64,000 bases of DNA, from the NCBI GenBank assembly GCA_021464245.1, contig JADCRB010000120.1, forward strand, positions 259,395 to 323,394, given 5' to 3'. Within the stretch, counting starts at the first letter, position 1. Each line of letters opens with the position of its first letter. The stretch comes from Carallia brachiata (taxonomy: Eukaryota; Streptophyta; Magnoliopsida; Malpighiales; Rhizophoraceae). Below the pieces are notes generated by a model. That model did no database searches, had not been told where the DNA came from, and saw only the letters and a list, made by a program, of their open reading frames with translations. Made by a program: the position numbers and the translations under genes. This document shows, piece by piece, positions 12,812 to 23,995 of this stretch.

Positions 12812-15617
12812 TTGAGTTGAAGGGGAGTTGTTGTTTGTTCGTATCATCAGGAACAAGCCAAGTGACTTAGGCCAACACGCGATAGTGAATCTTCTGACCG
12901 TATGCTATTGTTGTTCCTTTGTTCTGCACTAATCAATTTTTTTCCCCCTTTTACAGATGGACATTGAAAGCGAGCCTTCCTTTTTTTTTTTTTTTTTCCT
13001 TCTTTAAGCTGTATAGGTCATGTAAAAAAGCACGTGGATTCAATTCGTTTTCCTTCTCTGAATGTATTGTTCGTGTGATGGGGGGGAATGCTATATAGTG
13101 AAGTAAAAGTATGTAGTTCGGCTTCTGCTTATTGCGGCGTTTGAATGCATGATATGGTAGTCACGTTATTTTAAAGGTGATTTTTTATATGGTTAACTTT
13201 TTTTGGTGAATATAATAAATTTATAATCTTATATCATGTAATAAGTGAAGTTTATTTAAAATAAAAAATAAATTATATAAAAAAAATAAATAAAATTAAT
13301 AAGTACTTTCTTTAAATTACTTGTGTTAGGCTTTAGTTTGATTGACAATCATCCAAAACTGCATTGCCTGTAGCCCTGTACTGTAATTGGTCTTGGACGG
13401 GAAAGTTTTACTTTATTTTCCAAGTTATTACATTTAATCAAGAATTTCGTGCAATATTGCCGTTTGAAAATTATTGACCGTTTTTGTTGGTTTCAGTATT
13501 TTGCAGCTCCCATGTACTGGGCCCGTTTCCGATTATTTCAGTAACATAAAAGAAGATTCTCCTGATTACAGTATCTTCATGGATGTCCTCAAAATATTCG
13601 GTTGAGATTCTGACAACGGCTAGTTAATGATTTGTGCACACGCCCTTATGTTCGTTGACGCTCGGGTATGTATGCAAAGTTATTTCCGAGAGAGGCAATT
13701 CAGCTTTCTTGTTCGTTGTCTCCTAGCTAATTAAGCTGCGGGACCAAAGTCTGGCGGCCCCGATCACATTCTAATTTCATTGACAAGCACGCCCATTGCT
13801 AAGAAGCAAACAACCCTGTCGTTATGTACTTCAATTTCAATGTTTGGGATGGGATAGCTTACAAATCATCGAAGACATAAGCCAGCATCGAACGAATGCC
13901 CAAGAGGGAAAGTAGAACGGTAACACTGTAAGGAGGGAGCAGAGAGAGAATAAAAACTGTCATTGTAGATTTCTGTGTAATTACTGAATCTCTTTAGCCT
14001 AATTACTCCAGATAATCTTTCAGCTCCATCCCTTCACTACTCAGTTTTTGCGAATTGACGGTTGGATCGAGCTCTATTGGAGAGTCACACCATTCCCACT
14101 CTAGAGAGCTACGACTCCTTATTTTTGACGGACAGGGTCCCGTCATTTAGAGGCTAGCCCCCCCAAACTAAGGGCATCAGTGGCGCCCCCGCGACGTAAG
14201 GGAACAATTTAATTGGGCATGGGAATAAACGAATAAAACAAAATCAAATTGGCACTTCCTTTGATTTCTTGATGTCCGGAAAATCCTTTATTAATGTAAT
14301 AAGATGACATATTATTCACCCAAAAGAAAGACCATTAGGTATAAATAATAGGGATAAACATTTTTTTAATCTTAAACCTTTAAGTTTTTTTACGTTTGAG
14401 TCTTAAACCTTTTTGACATTTCATTTGAGTTCTAAACCTTTTAATTTTCTATCAAATCAGTCACTCTATTTAACAAAAGTGATCAATCTATTAAAAAATA
14501 ATTTTAACTTTATAAAAAATTATTTAAAAAAGATTAAATATATGAATTGAATTTCTTTTTTATAAAAAAAATATGCATGTTACCTATTTAATTCGTATAT
14601 TTTGTTGATGAAAAAAACATTTAATTCACGTATTTAAGCTTTTTTAAATGATTTTTATTAAATTAAACTCACTTATTAATAGATTGACTACTTTTCGTAA
14701 CTTAAAGGACTGATATAGTAAAAAATTAAAAGGTTTAGAATTCAAATGAAATGTTAAAAATGTTTAGGATTCAAACGTAAAAATTTAAAAGTTTAGGACT
14801 CCAAAAATACTTATCCCATAAATAATATATTACACTATTTCTTTCTTTTGATAGAATATAGTACAGTAAAATACTTACTTCTGCGTTGCTATAGTAGGAT
14901 CAATTGTGAGTGTTTCATTCAAAGGGTCTTACATTTTTATTTTGTCTAAAAGATTAGGAAGAAGAAGGAATTCCTAAAATTTTAGATTTCTTGATAAATA
15001 ATATTGACAATAAGTACATTAATTCCAATTCTAAATGTAGATCCTGAAACGAAGAAAAGCATAACCACTTTCATTAATCAACTTCATATGGACCCAATCT
15101 ACGGGAAAATAATTTTTACAAGGAATTTCAAATAATTCAAAACAGCATATTTATCTAGGTTTAATGACTAGCATGGGTTGGTTCAGTTAGTCATTGGACT
15201 GACCCTAAGCGAATTTTACTTACAATGTTAAAAATTAGAAATATAACGAAGATACATATTGAGAAAGACTTTAATCTTTTGGTATGATTATACAAATGAT
15301 TATTGTCAAAAACACATGTTGGAAAGAGATTTAACCCTTTCGTATGGTTATACAAATAACCATTATCGAAACATTCTTAACTTTGGAATAGTTGTTTACT
15401 TGGCCACCATTTAAAAGCAGAGCAAAAAAAAAAAAAAAAAAGACAAGAACACACAAATGAGCTGAAATTTGAGGAAGCACTGATAAAAGGAAGACTACTT
15501 CTTCTCAAGGACTCTCAATGTATACGATCGTGCTCAGAACCTCCTGCAAAAGAGCTCAAAAATGGCTGATATGGATGGTAAAATCACCAACATTCAGTAC
15601 TTGGCAGCCCAATCTTC
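12812..15617. other. 3' flank of TVP15-like gene and SAUR-type flanking relics
   Basis: 12812-13140 is the likely 3' UTR. 13690-13960 resembles the 5' flanks of the SAUR copies (a 'gaagacata...agcaagaatcga' block followed by the 'aacggtaa' block) but has no SAUR coding sequence beside it, so it may be a deleted unit. 14040-14215 is unusually GC-rich and matches nothing I recognise. 14250-14340 and 14828-15060 resemble the 3' flanks of other SAUR units (23240-23660), interrupted here by a MITE. Confidence 0.5.
14351..14817. mobile_element. Mutator-like foldback MITE, copy 2, with 10-bp target duplication
   Basis: The element opens GGGATAA and closes TTATCCC, and its two halves form one long imperfect inverted repeat. 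It is flanked by perfect 10-bp direct repeats ATAAATAATA (14341-14350 and 14818-14827). A 9-11 bp target duplication with long inverted repeats is typical of Mutator-like elements. No coding capacity. It shares landmarks with copy 1 at 3903-4362. The related SAUR flank at 23280-23330 lacks it, so that flank approximates the empty site. Confidence 0.88.
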
Positions 15618-16013
15618 TTAGAAAACTGTTGACGAATGGCAGGGACTTGCAGGGGATGGAACCAACAGATATGTAAGCAATGCTTTCTCCAAATTCCTTT
15701 TTGCTCCTTCTTGAAATAATGTAAATAAGTGTTCAATAAAAAAGGCATCACAGGGCAATGTGATAGGCCCATTAGTTTGAAGGCCCAACTCCTCTTCGGA
15801 CAATTTCTGAAGCTTTCTGAATATCTTATTGTTAAGATATGCCAATGGAATTGCATAGCGCCTTACATCTGCTGTGTAAACTGCAAAATGTCCCTTCTGG
15901 GTTACCATGTTTGTACTTCCATTGCCCTTTCCACCCTTTCTCGACGGCAGCGAAGTCCTTTTTTTCTTAATAACAACGAGATTTTTGCACTTGTTGGTAT
16001 TAAGATCAAGCAT
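15618..16013 (-). CDS. SAUR-like auxin-responsive protein A, start codon supplied by a TRIM
   Basis: SAURs are small auxin-induced proteins; the best studied promote cell expansion by inhibiting PP2C.D phosphatases and so activating plasma-membrane H+-ATPases. The SAUR core is clear: GHFAVYTADVRRYAIPLAYL, then EEELGLQTNGPITLPCDAFF, single exon, 131 residues. The original start, shared with the paralogues, is the ATG at 16450-16448 (MESLKINRLIFMTN), but a 411-bp TRIM cuts in after the codon for Asn14 and ends that frame at once with a TGA. The present frame instead begins at an ATG at 16013 inside the terminal repeat and runs through the downstream target-site copy into the SAUR body (MLDLNTNKCKNLVV). 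It has the paralogues' full C-terminal tail. Whether it is translated is unknown; it could be a pseudogene with an open frame. Confidence 0.85.
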   Translation of the reverse strand: MLDLNTNKCKNLVVIKKKRTSLPSRKGGKGNGSTNMVTQKGHFAVYTADVRRYAIPLAYLNNKIFRKLQKLSEEELGLQTNGPITLPCDAFFIEHLFTLFQEGAKRNLEKALLTYLLVPSPASPCHSSTVF

Positions 16014-16408
16014 TTGTCATCACACTAAAAATTTAAACTGTTAGTTAAGATATAATTTTATTTTCTTAAATCTTTTCAGAACTGCATTAAGTATTGAAGC
16101 GCTGCATTCATTACAAGCGTTATGGACCGGAATGTTAAGCCCAAAATTTAAAGATAATATTGATATAATATTAACCAACAATTTCTTCCTTAATTTTGTC
16201 TTTGGTTCTTGAACTTATGATCTCGCTTTGATACCAATTGTTGAAATCAAACGCTTGTTATCACACTAAAAGTTTAAACTATTGGTAGAGGTGCAATCTT
16301 GTTTCCTTAAATCTAAAAACATTGAAGAGTTGTATTTATTACGAGCGTCATAAGCCAGAATATTAAACTTGGATTTCAAAGATAATACTGATATAGTATT
16401 AATCAACA
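15998..16408 (-). mobile_element. TRIM (miniature LTR retrotransposon) in the SAUR-A coding region
   Basis: On the minus strand: LTR 16408-16239 (170 bp, TGTTGATT...TCAACA), then directly a primer-binding site TTGGTATCAAAGCGAG (16238-16223) complementary to initiator-Met tRNA, a 58-bp internal region ending in a purine-rich tract (AATTAAGGAAGAAAT), then the second LTR 16180-15998 (TGTTGGTT...TTAATA). The flanks carry a 5-bp target duplication CCAAC (plus-strand GTTGG at 16409-16413 and 15993-15997). LTR + PBS + PPT + LTR with no genes is the definition of a TRIM/SMART. The two LTRs are clearly diverged, so the insertion is not young. Confidence 0.92.
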
Positions 16409-16546
16409 GTTGGTCATAAAAATGAGCCTGTTGATCTTGAGGGATTCCATAAAAGAGAAAACTAAAACTTAAAGGAAATATATAACTGTAATTAAACAGA
16501 GAAAATTTTTTGGGCTTGAGTGAGTGTTGGCTTAGAAGTGAGCTAG

Positions 16547-16555
16547 TTATATATA
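16547..16555 (-). promoter_or_regulatory. TATA box of SAUR-A
   Basis: TATATATAA on the minus strand, about 97 bp upstream of the original ATG at 16450. The equivalent place in the SAUR-C copy carries TATGTATAA, and SAUR-D has TATAAAT at a similar distance, which supports the call. Confidence 0.6.
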
Positions 16556-18742
16556 GTAGGGGACTTGGCAAGCTCTCCGGAGCATGTAGTTGTTTACAAG
16601 AGGGGCATTCAGCTTTATTGTCCATTGTCTTCTTGTTCACCTGGTTTTACTAACACCCGAATTCTGGCTGCCTCCAAGATCTCTTTTTTGACGAGCAACC
16701 AGACAAACAAGACTGCGATTGTCTGCACAAATCAATGAAGACATGAGCAAGAATCGAATCAGTGTCCGAAAAGGAGCTGTAACGGTGTGTTGGAAGCAAA
16801 ATTCTAAAATTCTCTTAATATTGTACATTTCTAAGCAGGGAATCTTAAAAGAAATCTATCAACTTAGTTTTCTACGACTAATGGGAACCTAGCTAGAAAA
16901 TTCTGTTATTGTTCTTCTGCTGTTGTCCATGTAAAATTCTCTCGTAATTTCCAGCAATCAATAAAAGTAAAACTAAACTCCTCCGTTCATAGACAAGCAC
17001 AATAATTTTTATGGATCCGAATTGCTATCGAGTTTGGATCTTTAAAGGTAAGAAAATGTTGGACCAAACTTATTTTAAATTTATTTCAGTTAATAAATTT
17101 ATTATTTTGCCAAAATAACTTAAATTACGTTAACTAACTTTACTTATAACTTTTATGTTTCTTCTCACCTGATGTGGGACTTTTTCCAAAGCACACCCAT
17201 TGCCAAAGAGACGAACATGGGTTCAAATATCAGCATATTTGATCAAGGAAGACAGAAGCAAGAATCGTCCAAAAATTTAACGAATCCGTTATAAAACGGT
17301 AAAACTGTACATACAGAAACAGAGAGAGTTCTGTTACATCTCTTATTTTGTTTGTTCCCTTGAAGGGACATTGAAGAATGAAGATATATAAAAAGACATA
17401 TTCCAAACATCTCATGTTTTTGGAATTGGTCAGTCTAGACCAATGGTAATGTTTTCCTGAGCATAAATGGCATTTTTACATGTTAGTTTGTTGTGCAATT
17501 TGACAAACACAATTTGTTTTCGTACTTATACTGTCGTTTAGGAAAATGGTTTAGAATTAATCTCAACGAAAACGAATCTTAAAACAATTTTTTGTTAGTT
17601 TGTTATCTAACGACTGAGGGGGAAAGAGCAAAGCATAGAAAAAAGAGGTTTTCACAGAGAGTAACGTTAACAATAGTTTTTGTTTTCTTATGTAGGTTCC
17701 ATCAGTTGACTTTTTTTTTTTCTTTTTGTCCATCCATCACTTTACTTTGATTGTACAATATTATCACATCTTGGTTTTATATAAAAATTTTACTATGAGT
17801 TTTATTATTCTTGAAGATTACTCATTTATAAAACTGAAAATTAAAACTAATAAGCAATTACCTTATAGTGGGTAAGAAAAAGACCCAACCACCGGGCGGA
17901 CTGACAAAAAAAAATGGAATTGATCTGGATCTTGGTAAACGTTGAAATTAGTGGGAAAAAACAAAAGGATGAATTAAAGAGAAGGCAGAAAGGGAAAATG
18001 ACAACTTCCATTGTAAAGAAAAAAAAGATATTGATTTTGGTTTCTTATTTAATCTTGAAGGAGATATTTTCATTGCATATTTGTAATTTTGATTGATCTT
18101 TTTGATTCCGTTTTGTAGATAATTGAAATTTTACTCATTAAAAAGGTTGAATCTTTTTTTTTGACTAGTTTTAATAATTTTTTCGGATGAGGTTGGTTTG
18201 ATGCTACTGTAAGGTTGCAAGTTAAATTATGCATCCTACAGCAAACTTACAGTTAATCGAAATTTTAGCAACATGCTATTTTTCAATTTCATGCGTGCAT
18301 GTGACATTATCCAAATTAATGAAGATTTGTAGATATGTGCCACGAGTTAAAAATAGAGAAAAAATGTGGTTTAAAACTTCAATTAATACACGTTAGTGTA
18401 GAAATTGAAAAGGTTGCAAAACCTGTGTAATCTTGGATAATTAACTCCACGGCTCCGCGCACCGACTCTCATGGTGGAGTAGATTACAAATAGAAAAGTA
18501 ACGCCACGTTTTGTTTCTTTACTATATGCTTCATCCAGAGCAACCTTTTTTTTTTTCTTGAACAATTAAAAAATGCTTCTTCAATATCTAAATCATTTCA
18601 AATATGAGTTAAAATTAAAGGTCACTTGTTGTTATTCTTATTTAATTTTCTTCATAAAAAAATTTATCACCTAATCACTGTTGAGTCCGAGTAAATTTTC
18701 TTCTCACCCAATTATAATATTAAAAAGTATGGATCCCACAAC
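16556..18742. other. SAUR-A upstream DNA and AT-rich intergenic region
   Basis: 16640-17420 is the SAUR 5' flank, with blocks repeated at 21800-22000, 22380-22560 and 24640-25040 (for example the 'caatgaagacatgagcaagaat' region and a second divergent flank near 17170-17415). 17420-18740 is AT-rich with no recognisable gene or element end. Confidence 0.5.
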
Positions 18743-20116
18743 CAAGGACAGATCCAATACAGGATGAGGGGAGGCAATTGCCCCCCTAACTTTTTTTTTT
18801 AATAATATATTTATCTATGCAAGTCAATGTTTTCAAGCTCGAAGTGGACTGATTGAACCAGTGACCAGTTAGGGGTCCGGGCTAATTTAAGTAAATTTTT
18901 AGCAATGACTCAAACCGGTTAAAACTGGATAAAAATCAGTCAAAACTGGTAAAAATTGGTGAAAACTGTATCGGTTTAACCGGTTCAATAAAATTAAAAA
19001 ATTTATAAATTATAATTTAATTTTAAATGTTATTTAAATTATAAGTTAAGCACTAAATTTAATTAAAAATTTTAATTTAGTTCTAAATGTATTTAAAATT
19101 TCAATTTCATCCATAATATTAAAAAAATTAATACTTAATCACTATCTATAATTATTAATTTTTTAATTATTTTTATACATACATATATTATTAAATATCA
19201 ATTCAAATACTGATTCGACCGAGTCAACCGATTAAATCTTGGCTCACTAATAGTTTTGATTCAATAATTAGTTTAATTCTAATAACCTTAATGCAAGTAC
19301 AAACGCATAACATGATTTGTCCCAGTGGCATGTGACTTTGCCCCCACTCACTTCCACCCCCCTGCCCCAAGCTCGAGCTTTCTCTCGTACATTTCAGTTT
19401 TTTTTTTTTCTTTTCCCGTTGGTTGGAGGCTTTTTCTTTTTCTTTTTTTTTTTTTTTTGTTCTTTCTCTCCAATTTTGCAGAGCCCTTTTAACTTTTTTT
19501 TTTTGATTGGTTTTCTAAAATTGCAATTCAAATCCATCATTTTCCTTTCTTTGGGTTTCTAAATTTACAATTTTATTTTTTAAAATTAATTTCATTGATT
19601 TTTTTTCATTAATTTTCAAAAATATATGAATAAACTTTTTCTTATTTTTATACTATCTTTCAAGAAATATTTTATATTTTAATAAAATAAATTATTAGCA
19701 ATAAAAATTAAAAAAATTTTAAAAACAGATTGTCTACTTTAAGCATATATTTATTTTAAATTGACTTTAGTCTTTTTGTTTTTGTCTGATGACTTTAATT
19801 TTTTATCGATTACAAAAATTACAGTAAAAAAAGACATTTTTTCTATGATAAATATCATAAAAATTATTACACAATCAAATAAAAGATAAATGAATAAAAA
19901 ATTAAATAATTACTTATATAAAAAATATATTTGATTACATAAAAAATTAAAAAGATAATTTTAAAATATTAAAACTCATATATTACAATTATAATGTTTA
20001 TTAGTGAAAATAATTAATATAATTTTTTTATATTTCATCATATATATTGATTTTATTATCATGTTTACACATACAAAATTTGCCCTCGCTGAAAATTTGT
20101 TGTAGATCCGTCCCTG
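18743..20116. mobile_element. Non-autonomous hAT element with perfect 8-bp target duplication
   Basis: Ends CAAGGACAGATCC and GGATCCGTCCCTG-like (observed GATCCGTCCCTG) are imperfect terminal inverted repeats, flanked on both sides by CCCACAAC (18735-18742 and 20117-20124). An 8-bp duplication with CA...TG ends is the hAT signature. The 1374 bp interior is AT-rich with a pyrimidine-rich block (19320-19500) and no transposase. A smaller hAT-like element is nested at 18825-19290. Confidence 0.85.
18825..19290 (-). mobile_element. ACCGG-rich hAT-like MITE, decayed copy, nested
   Basis: Flanked by perfect 8-bp repeats ATGCAAGT (18817-18824 and 19291-19298). Read from the minus strand, the end TAAGGTTATTAGAA matches the start CAAGGTTTTCAGAA of the copies at 48-50 kb, and the interior keeps AACCGGTT motifs. 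It is more diverged than the other copies, so it is the oldest of the four in the window. Confidence 0.75.
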
Positions 20117-21232
20117 CCCACAACACACGGAGCACAACATTCATGACAATTTAAAGGCATTGCATTAGAGCTCAAACCCAAGCTAACCAGAGAGAAAGTA
20201 TACTGAATTACTATTAAATTATTATTTCAAGTGATCTTCATCTAGAGCAATCTACTGTGCCTAATTGCCTCTATTGTAAAAGTGCCTATTAGGCCAAAGG
20301 GAAAAATTTGGTGGATATATAAAATTTTCTTATTATGTTCACACACACTTATTTTGTATAATTACGAGTGTTTTTGTGCAATTATAACGATAAAAAATAA
20401 TACAAAAAGTATTATTATTTTTTTCGTTATATATTTTTTAATTGTGGTTACACAAATAATGATCGCGGTTACATAAATTTAACACGTGTAGACAAAATTT
20501 GACAACCTATATCTACCCATGTAATGGAATCCTAAGCGAAAAAGACGTGCTGAATGATAATCTTTGGAGCCTAACTACTCCAGAGTATCGTTTTTCAACT
20601 CGCAAATGATCAAATTTATCCGAACAAAACTGTTTTTTTTTAAAAGTTATTTGGCTTCCTACCAAGACTTCAATTCAAGGCCTTAGAGACGATTCCGTAC
20701 CAATCAGCTTGAGACGATTGGTTGACCAAACTGCTTTATTATTGGACATTTGCAACTTCACGATCACGCATTTCTTTTGAATGTGAATATGGGGTGCCAT
20801 AATTTATCCAACAAAAAAATGTATAAATATTGTAGTGCAATAGTTCACTCAATTCATTGTTGCCATGGCAATATCAAAATTGAGTGCTTTTTGATCAGGT
20901 CTTACAGAATAAAATTTTGTCTCTAAGGTGGGACAATCAAGGGGTTATTGAGATTATAGGTTTTCTTAGCAAATTCTATTTGCGGATAAGTGAAACGAGG
21001 AAATCCAAATTCAGATATACATCTATAGCTAGCTAATTTCTTACAAGAATGTTTTCCTAATCAGAGATTGCCGATTTCTTTCGTAAAATGACAAGGACAT
21101 AAGAATAAGCAGCAAGTTGAAGCCGTGATAAGAGTAAGAAAATTTCTTCTTAAATACTCCCAATCTGTCACTATAAATGAATAAATTCTCCTACTAGAGA
21201 ACTGGTTCTTCTTGTGCTTCCTAGAAAACTGT
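20117..21232. other. Intergenic, SAUR-B 3' flank
   Basis: No gene seen. 20870-21060 is related to 14900-15070 and 23500-23730 (the 'gtcttaca...ttttgtctaa' and 'gctatttgc' blocks), so it is the 3' flank of the duplicated SAUR unit. Confidence 0.5.
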
Positions 21233-21646
21233 TTACGAACGGCAGGGAGTTGTTGGGGATGGAACCAATAGATATGTAAGCCATGCTTTCTCCAAATTCT
21301 TTGCCGCACCTTGTTGGATTAACATGAACAAGTGTTCAATGAAAAAGGCATCGCAGGGCAACGTGATAGGCCCATCAGTTTGCAGGCCAAACTCCTCTTC
21401 GGACATTTTCGGAAGCTTTCTGAATATCTTGTTATTGAGATACGCCAAGGGAATTGTCCATTGCAAAATGTCCCTTCGTCAGCTGTGTAAACAGCAAAAT
21501 GTCCCTTCTGGGCTACCAATGGTGCATTTCCATTGCCCTTTCCACCATTTCTCCATGGCAGAGAAATCCTTTTTGTTCTTAATAACAACAAGCTTCTTGC
21601 AACTGTTGGCCATAACAATGAGCCTGTTCATCTTGATAGATTCCAT
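21233..21646 (-). pseudogene. SAUR-like protein B, frameshifted
   Basis: Same family and same start (ATG at 21646-21644, MESIKMNRLIVMANSCKK) as the SAUR neighbours. Two lesions break it. Relative to SAUR-C there is one extra base in the segment just after KLVVIK (about 21545-21575), which leads to a stop in TFCCLHS*. Then a duplicated 15-bp block GAAGGGACATTTTGC (minus sense; copies at 21463-21477 and 21494-21508) replaces the normal ADE-RFAIPLAY junction and shifts the frame again. Beyond it the body is recognisable (IPLAYLNNKIFRKL, EEEFGLQTDGPITLPCDAFF) to the stop at 21233. The TATA-like sequence present upstream of SAUR-A and SAUR-C is also destroyed here (CTATCTAGC). Confidence 0.9.
21463..21508. 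repeat. 15-bp direct repeat inside SAUR-B
   Basis: GCAAAATGTCCCTTC occurs at 21463-21477 and 21494-21508 (period 31). The other SAUR copies have it once, so it marks the local duplication that disrupted this copy. Confidence 0.85.
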
Positions 21647-23995
21647 AAAGAAAAAACTAATTAACCCTCAAGGGAAACTAAAATATTTTGCTGTGAGCAA
21701 AGATAAGTTGTTAGGCTTGAGTGAGTATTGGTACAGAAGTGAGCTAGATAGACGGCAGAGGACTATGCAGGCACTCCATTGCCCATAGTTATTTACAAGA
21801 CGGGCATTTCAGCTTTATTCTCCATTGTCTCCTTGCTAAAACCAAATCCTTACGAGCGAGCAGACAAACAAGTCTGCAGTTTTCTACAAATATCGGTGAA
21901 AACAGGAGCAAGAATCGGACTGATGTCCAAGAAGGAGCTATAACACGGTACGTTGGTAGCAAAATACTGAAGAAAAAAAGTTTGTGTTCTTAAGTTTTGT
22001 ATTTTAGATTTTATTTCAGTTTAAACTGTAATTGTTATTTTTAAAACGAAAATTGATATTTTTGAAATATTTATTATTTTTATATTTTAAAAATATCAGT
22101 ACTCGCTTTAAAAATAATAGTTGCAGTTCATCTAAGGACAAAACCTGTGACAAAATTATCGGGACATGTACGTACACTTAATACTAAAATTCTGTTATTG
22201 AAGATTTCTAGGCAGGGAAGCCTAGACAGCCTAGAAAAAAAAGTTATTTCAGTTTTTTAAGACTGGCAACCTACAAAAATTCTGTTATTTTCCATGTAAC
22301 GTTGTCTCGTGATTTCTATTCTAGCCATTAGCTAACAAACTCTGGCTTCCTTTCCTCGTTTTTATATACAACCACGGCCGTTCCAAAGAAGAGACGAACA
22401 AGACTTCACTTTTTAGCGCGCTAATCAATGAATTGAAAAATCAAATAAATGTCAAACGAATCCCTTATAAAACGATAAAATCTGCAGGCACAAAAAATTT
22501 CAGTGTTACTGTTATGTGTCTCTTAATTTGTTGGCTTACTTCGAGTGACATTGGCGAAATCTAAAAATGACATTCCTAACTTCTCGTCTCGTGGATTTGC
22601 TCATGAAGTTCTTTTTTTTTCTTTTTATTTTTTACGTTCACCTAATTTTTTTCAAACAAGAAGAACAGTTGTCAGATTCCATAAGCCGGAAGCAATAATT
22701 TTTTTTTCTTTTTTCTTGGGTTTCTTCGTCTTTTCAGTCTTTAGAAAATTATGATTTTTAGAACGTCCGGTCGCCGGATCGGAGGGAGGAAGCGTTGGCA
22801 GTGCCGGCATTGGTAGTACATACTCTGATTCACTCCCAACAACGACTTCGATTCTGACGCCGCTACTCTTTCAAAGATTCAATTCCTCTTTCCCAAGAGC
22901 CTTTATTTCAACAAAGCAATCATAGTTTCCATTTTTTCCTATCGAGCATCTTTCCTCTTTGTGGTTCTCCTTCGATCCCGATTCCTATAAGGCTTAAATT
23001 CAGATCATATCTTTCCAAACGGTGCCGTCTAGAGGAAATCCAAGGAACCCAGAAACAGGAAATTTGAGACATTATTTTTTTTTTTCTGATATTGATCTAA
23101 AATCTAAACTTAGGGCCTTTTCTAAATCTGAATAATTTGAGACACTTGTTTTGATTTGGGTCCCACAATTCAAATTTGTTTTTGATGATATTTTAAAATT
23201 CTTTTTTTTTTCCCACTATGTTCATACGGAATTCGTTTTTCTAAGAATCTTTTATTAATGCAATTAAGATGTACTTTTATTCACCCCAATAAAATACCTC
23301 ATCAGGTAATAATGTAGCACATTGTTCAGTCAGATCCTTGTTGCTACAACAGGGTCATAGTGTTGCTACACAGTTCAGGATAGACATGTGTTTCTTATAC
23401 TATGTCTAGCAATCCACCACCCACATAGTCTTAATTGTTGTACTCGGATTATGCTACATAATGAAATCCCATATTTTCCAGTCGGACAAAAAAAAAAAAA
23501 AAAGGATCCATACTGAGAGTTTCAGTCAAATGGTCTTACAAAATAAGATTTTGTCTAAAAGATAGGACGATGAAATAATTATTAAGATTAGAGGTTTTCC
23601 TGACAAATGCTATTTGCATATAATACTTCAGATTCCAATTCTAAATCTAGATCTTGAAACAAGGAAATTGAGATTCACCTTTCCTTAATCAAATCAATAT
23701 CAACCACATTTATAGTTGGTAAATTTCCTGCAAGAAAGTCAACATAATTGAAAATTCCAATTTCTCTAGTAATTTTAATCACAACGACAGGTTAATTAGC
23801 TGTAATCCGAGGAGCCACTGATAAAAGGAACAACTATATCTCAAGAACTCTCACTGTACATGCATGAATGAATTCTCCTGTATGGAAAACCCACCAATAA
23901 CAACTCTTCTTTGGTGTCAAATTAAAGAGCAAGATTGTTTTATTCTACCGACCAAGTGATCGAAAACTGGCAAGCGCAGGTTCCTCTTGTTCTTC
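21647..23995. other. SAUR-B 5' flank, unassigned GC-richer block, SAUR-C 3' flank
   Basis: 21650-22560 is SAUR-type 5' flank. 22755-23060 is more GC-rich than its surroundings (GGTCGCCGGATCGGAGGG and following) and looks like a gene or transposon fragment, but no frame gave a recognisable protein. 23240-23990 is the SAUR-C 3' flank, shared with 14250-15070. Confidence 0.45.
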
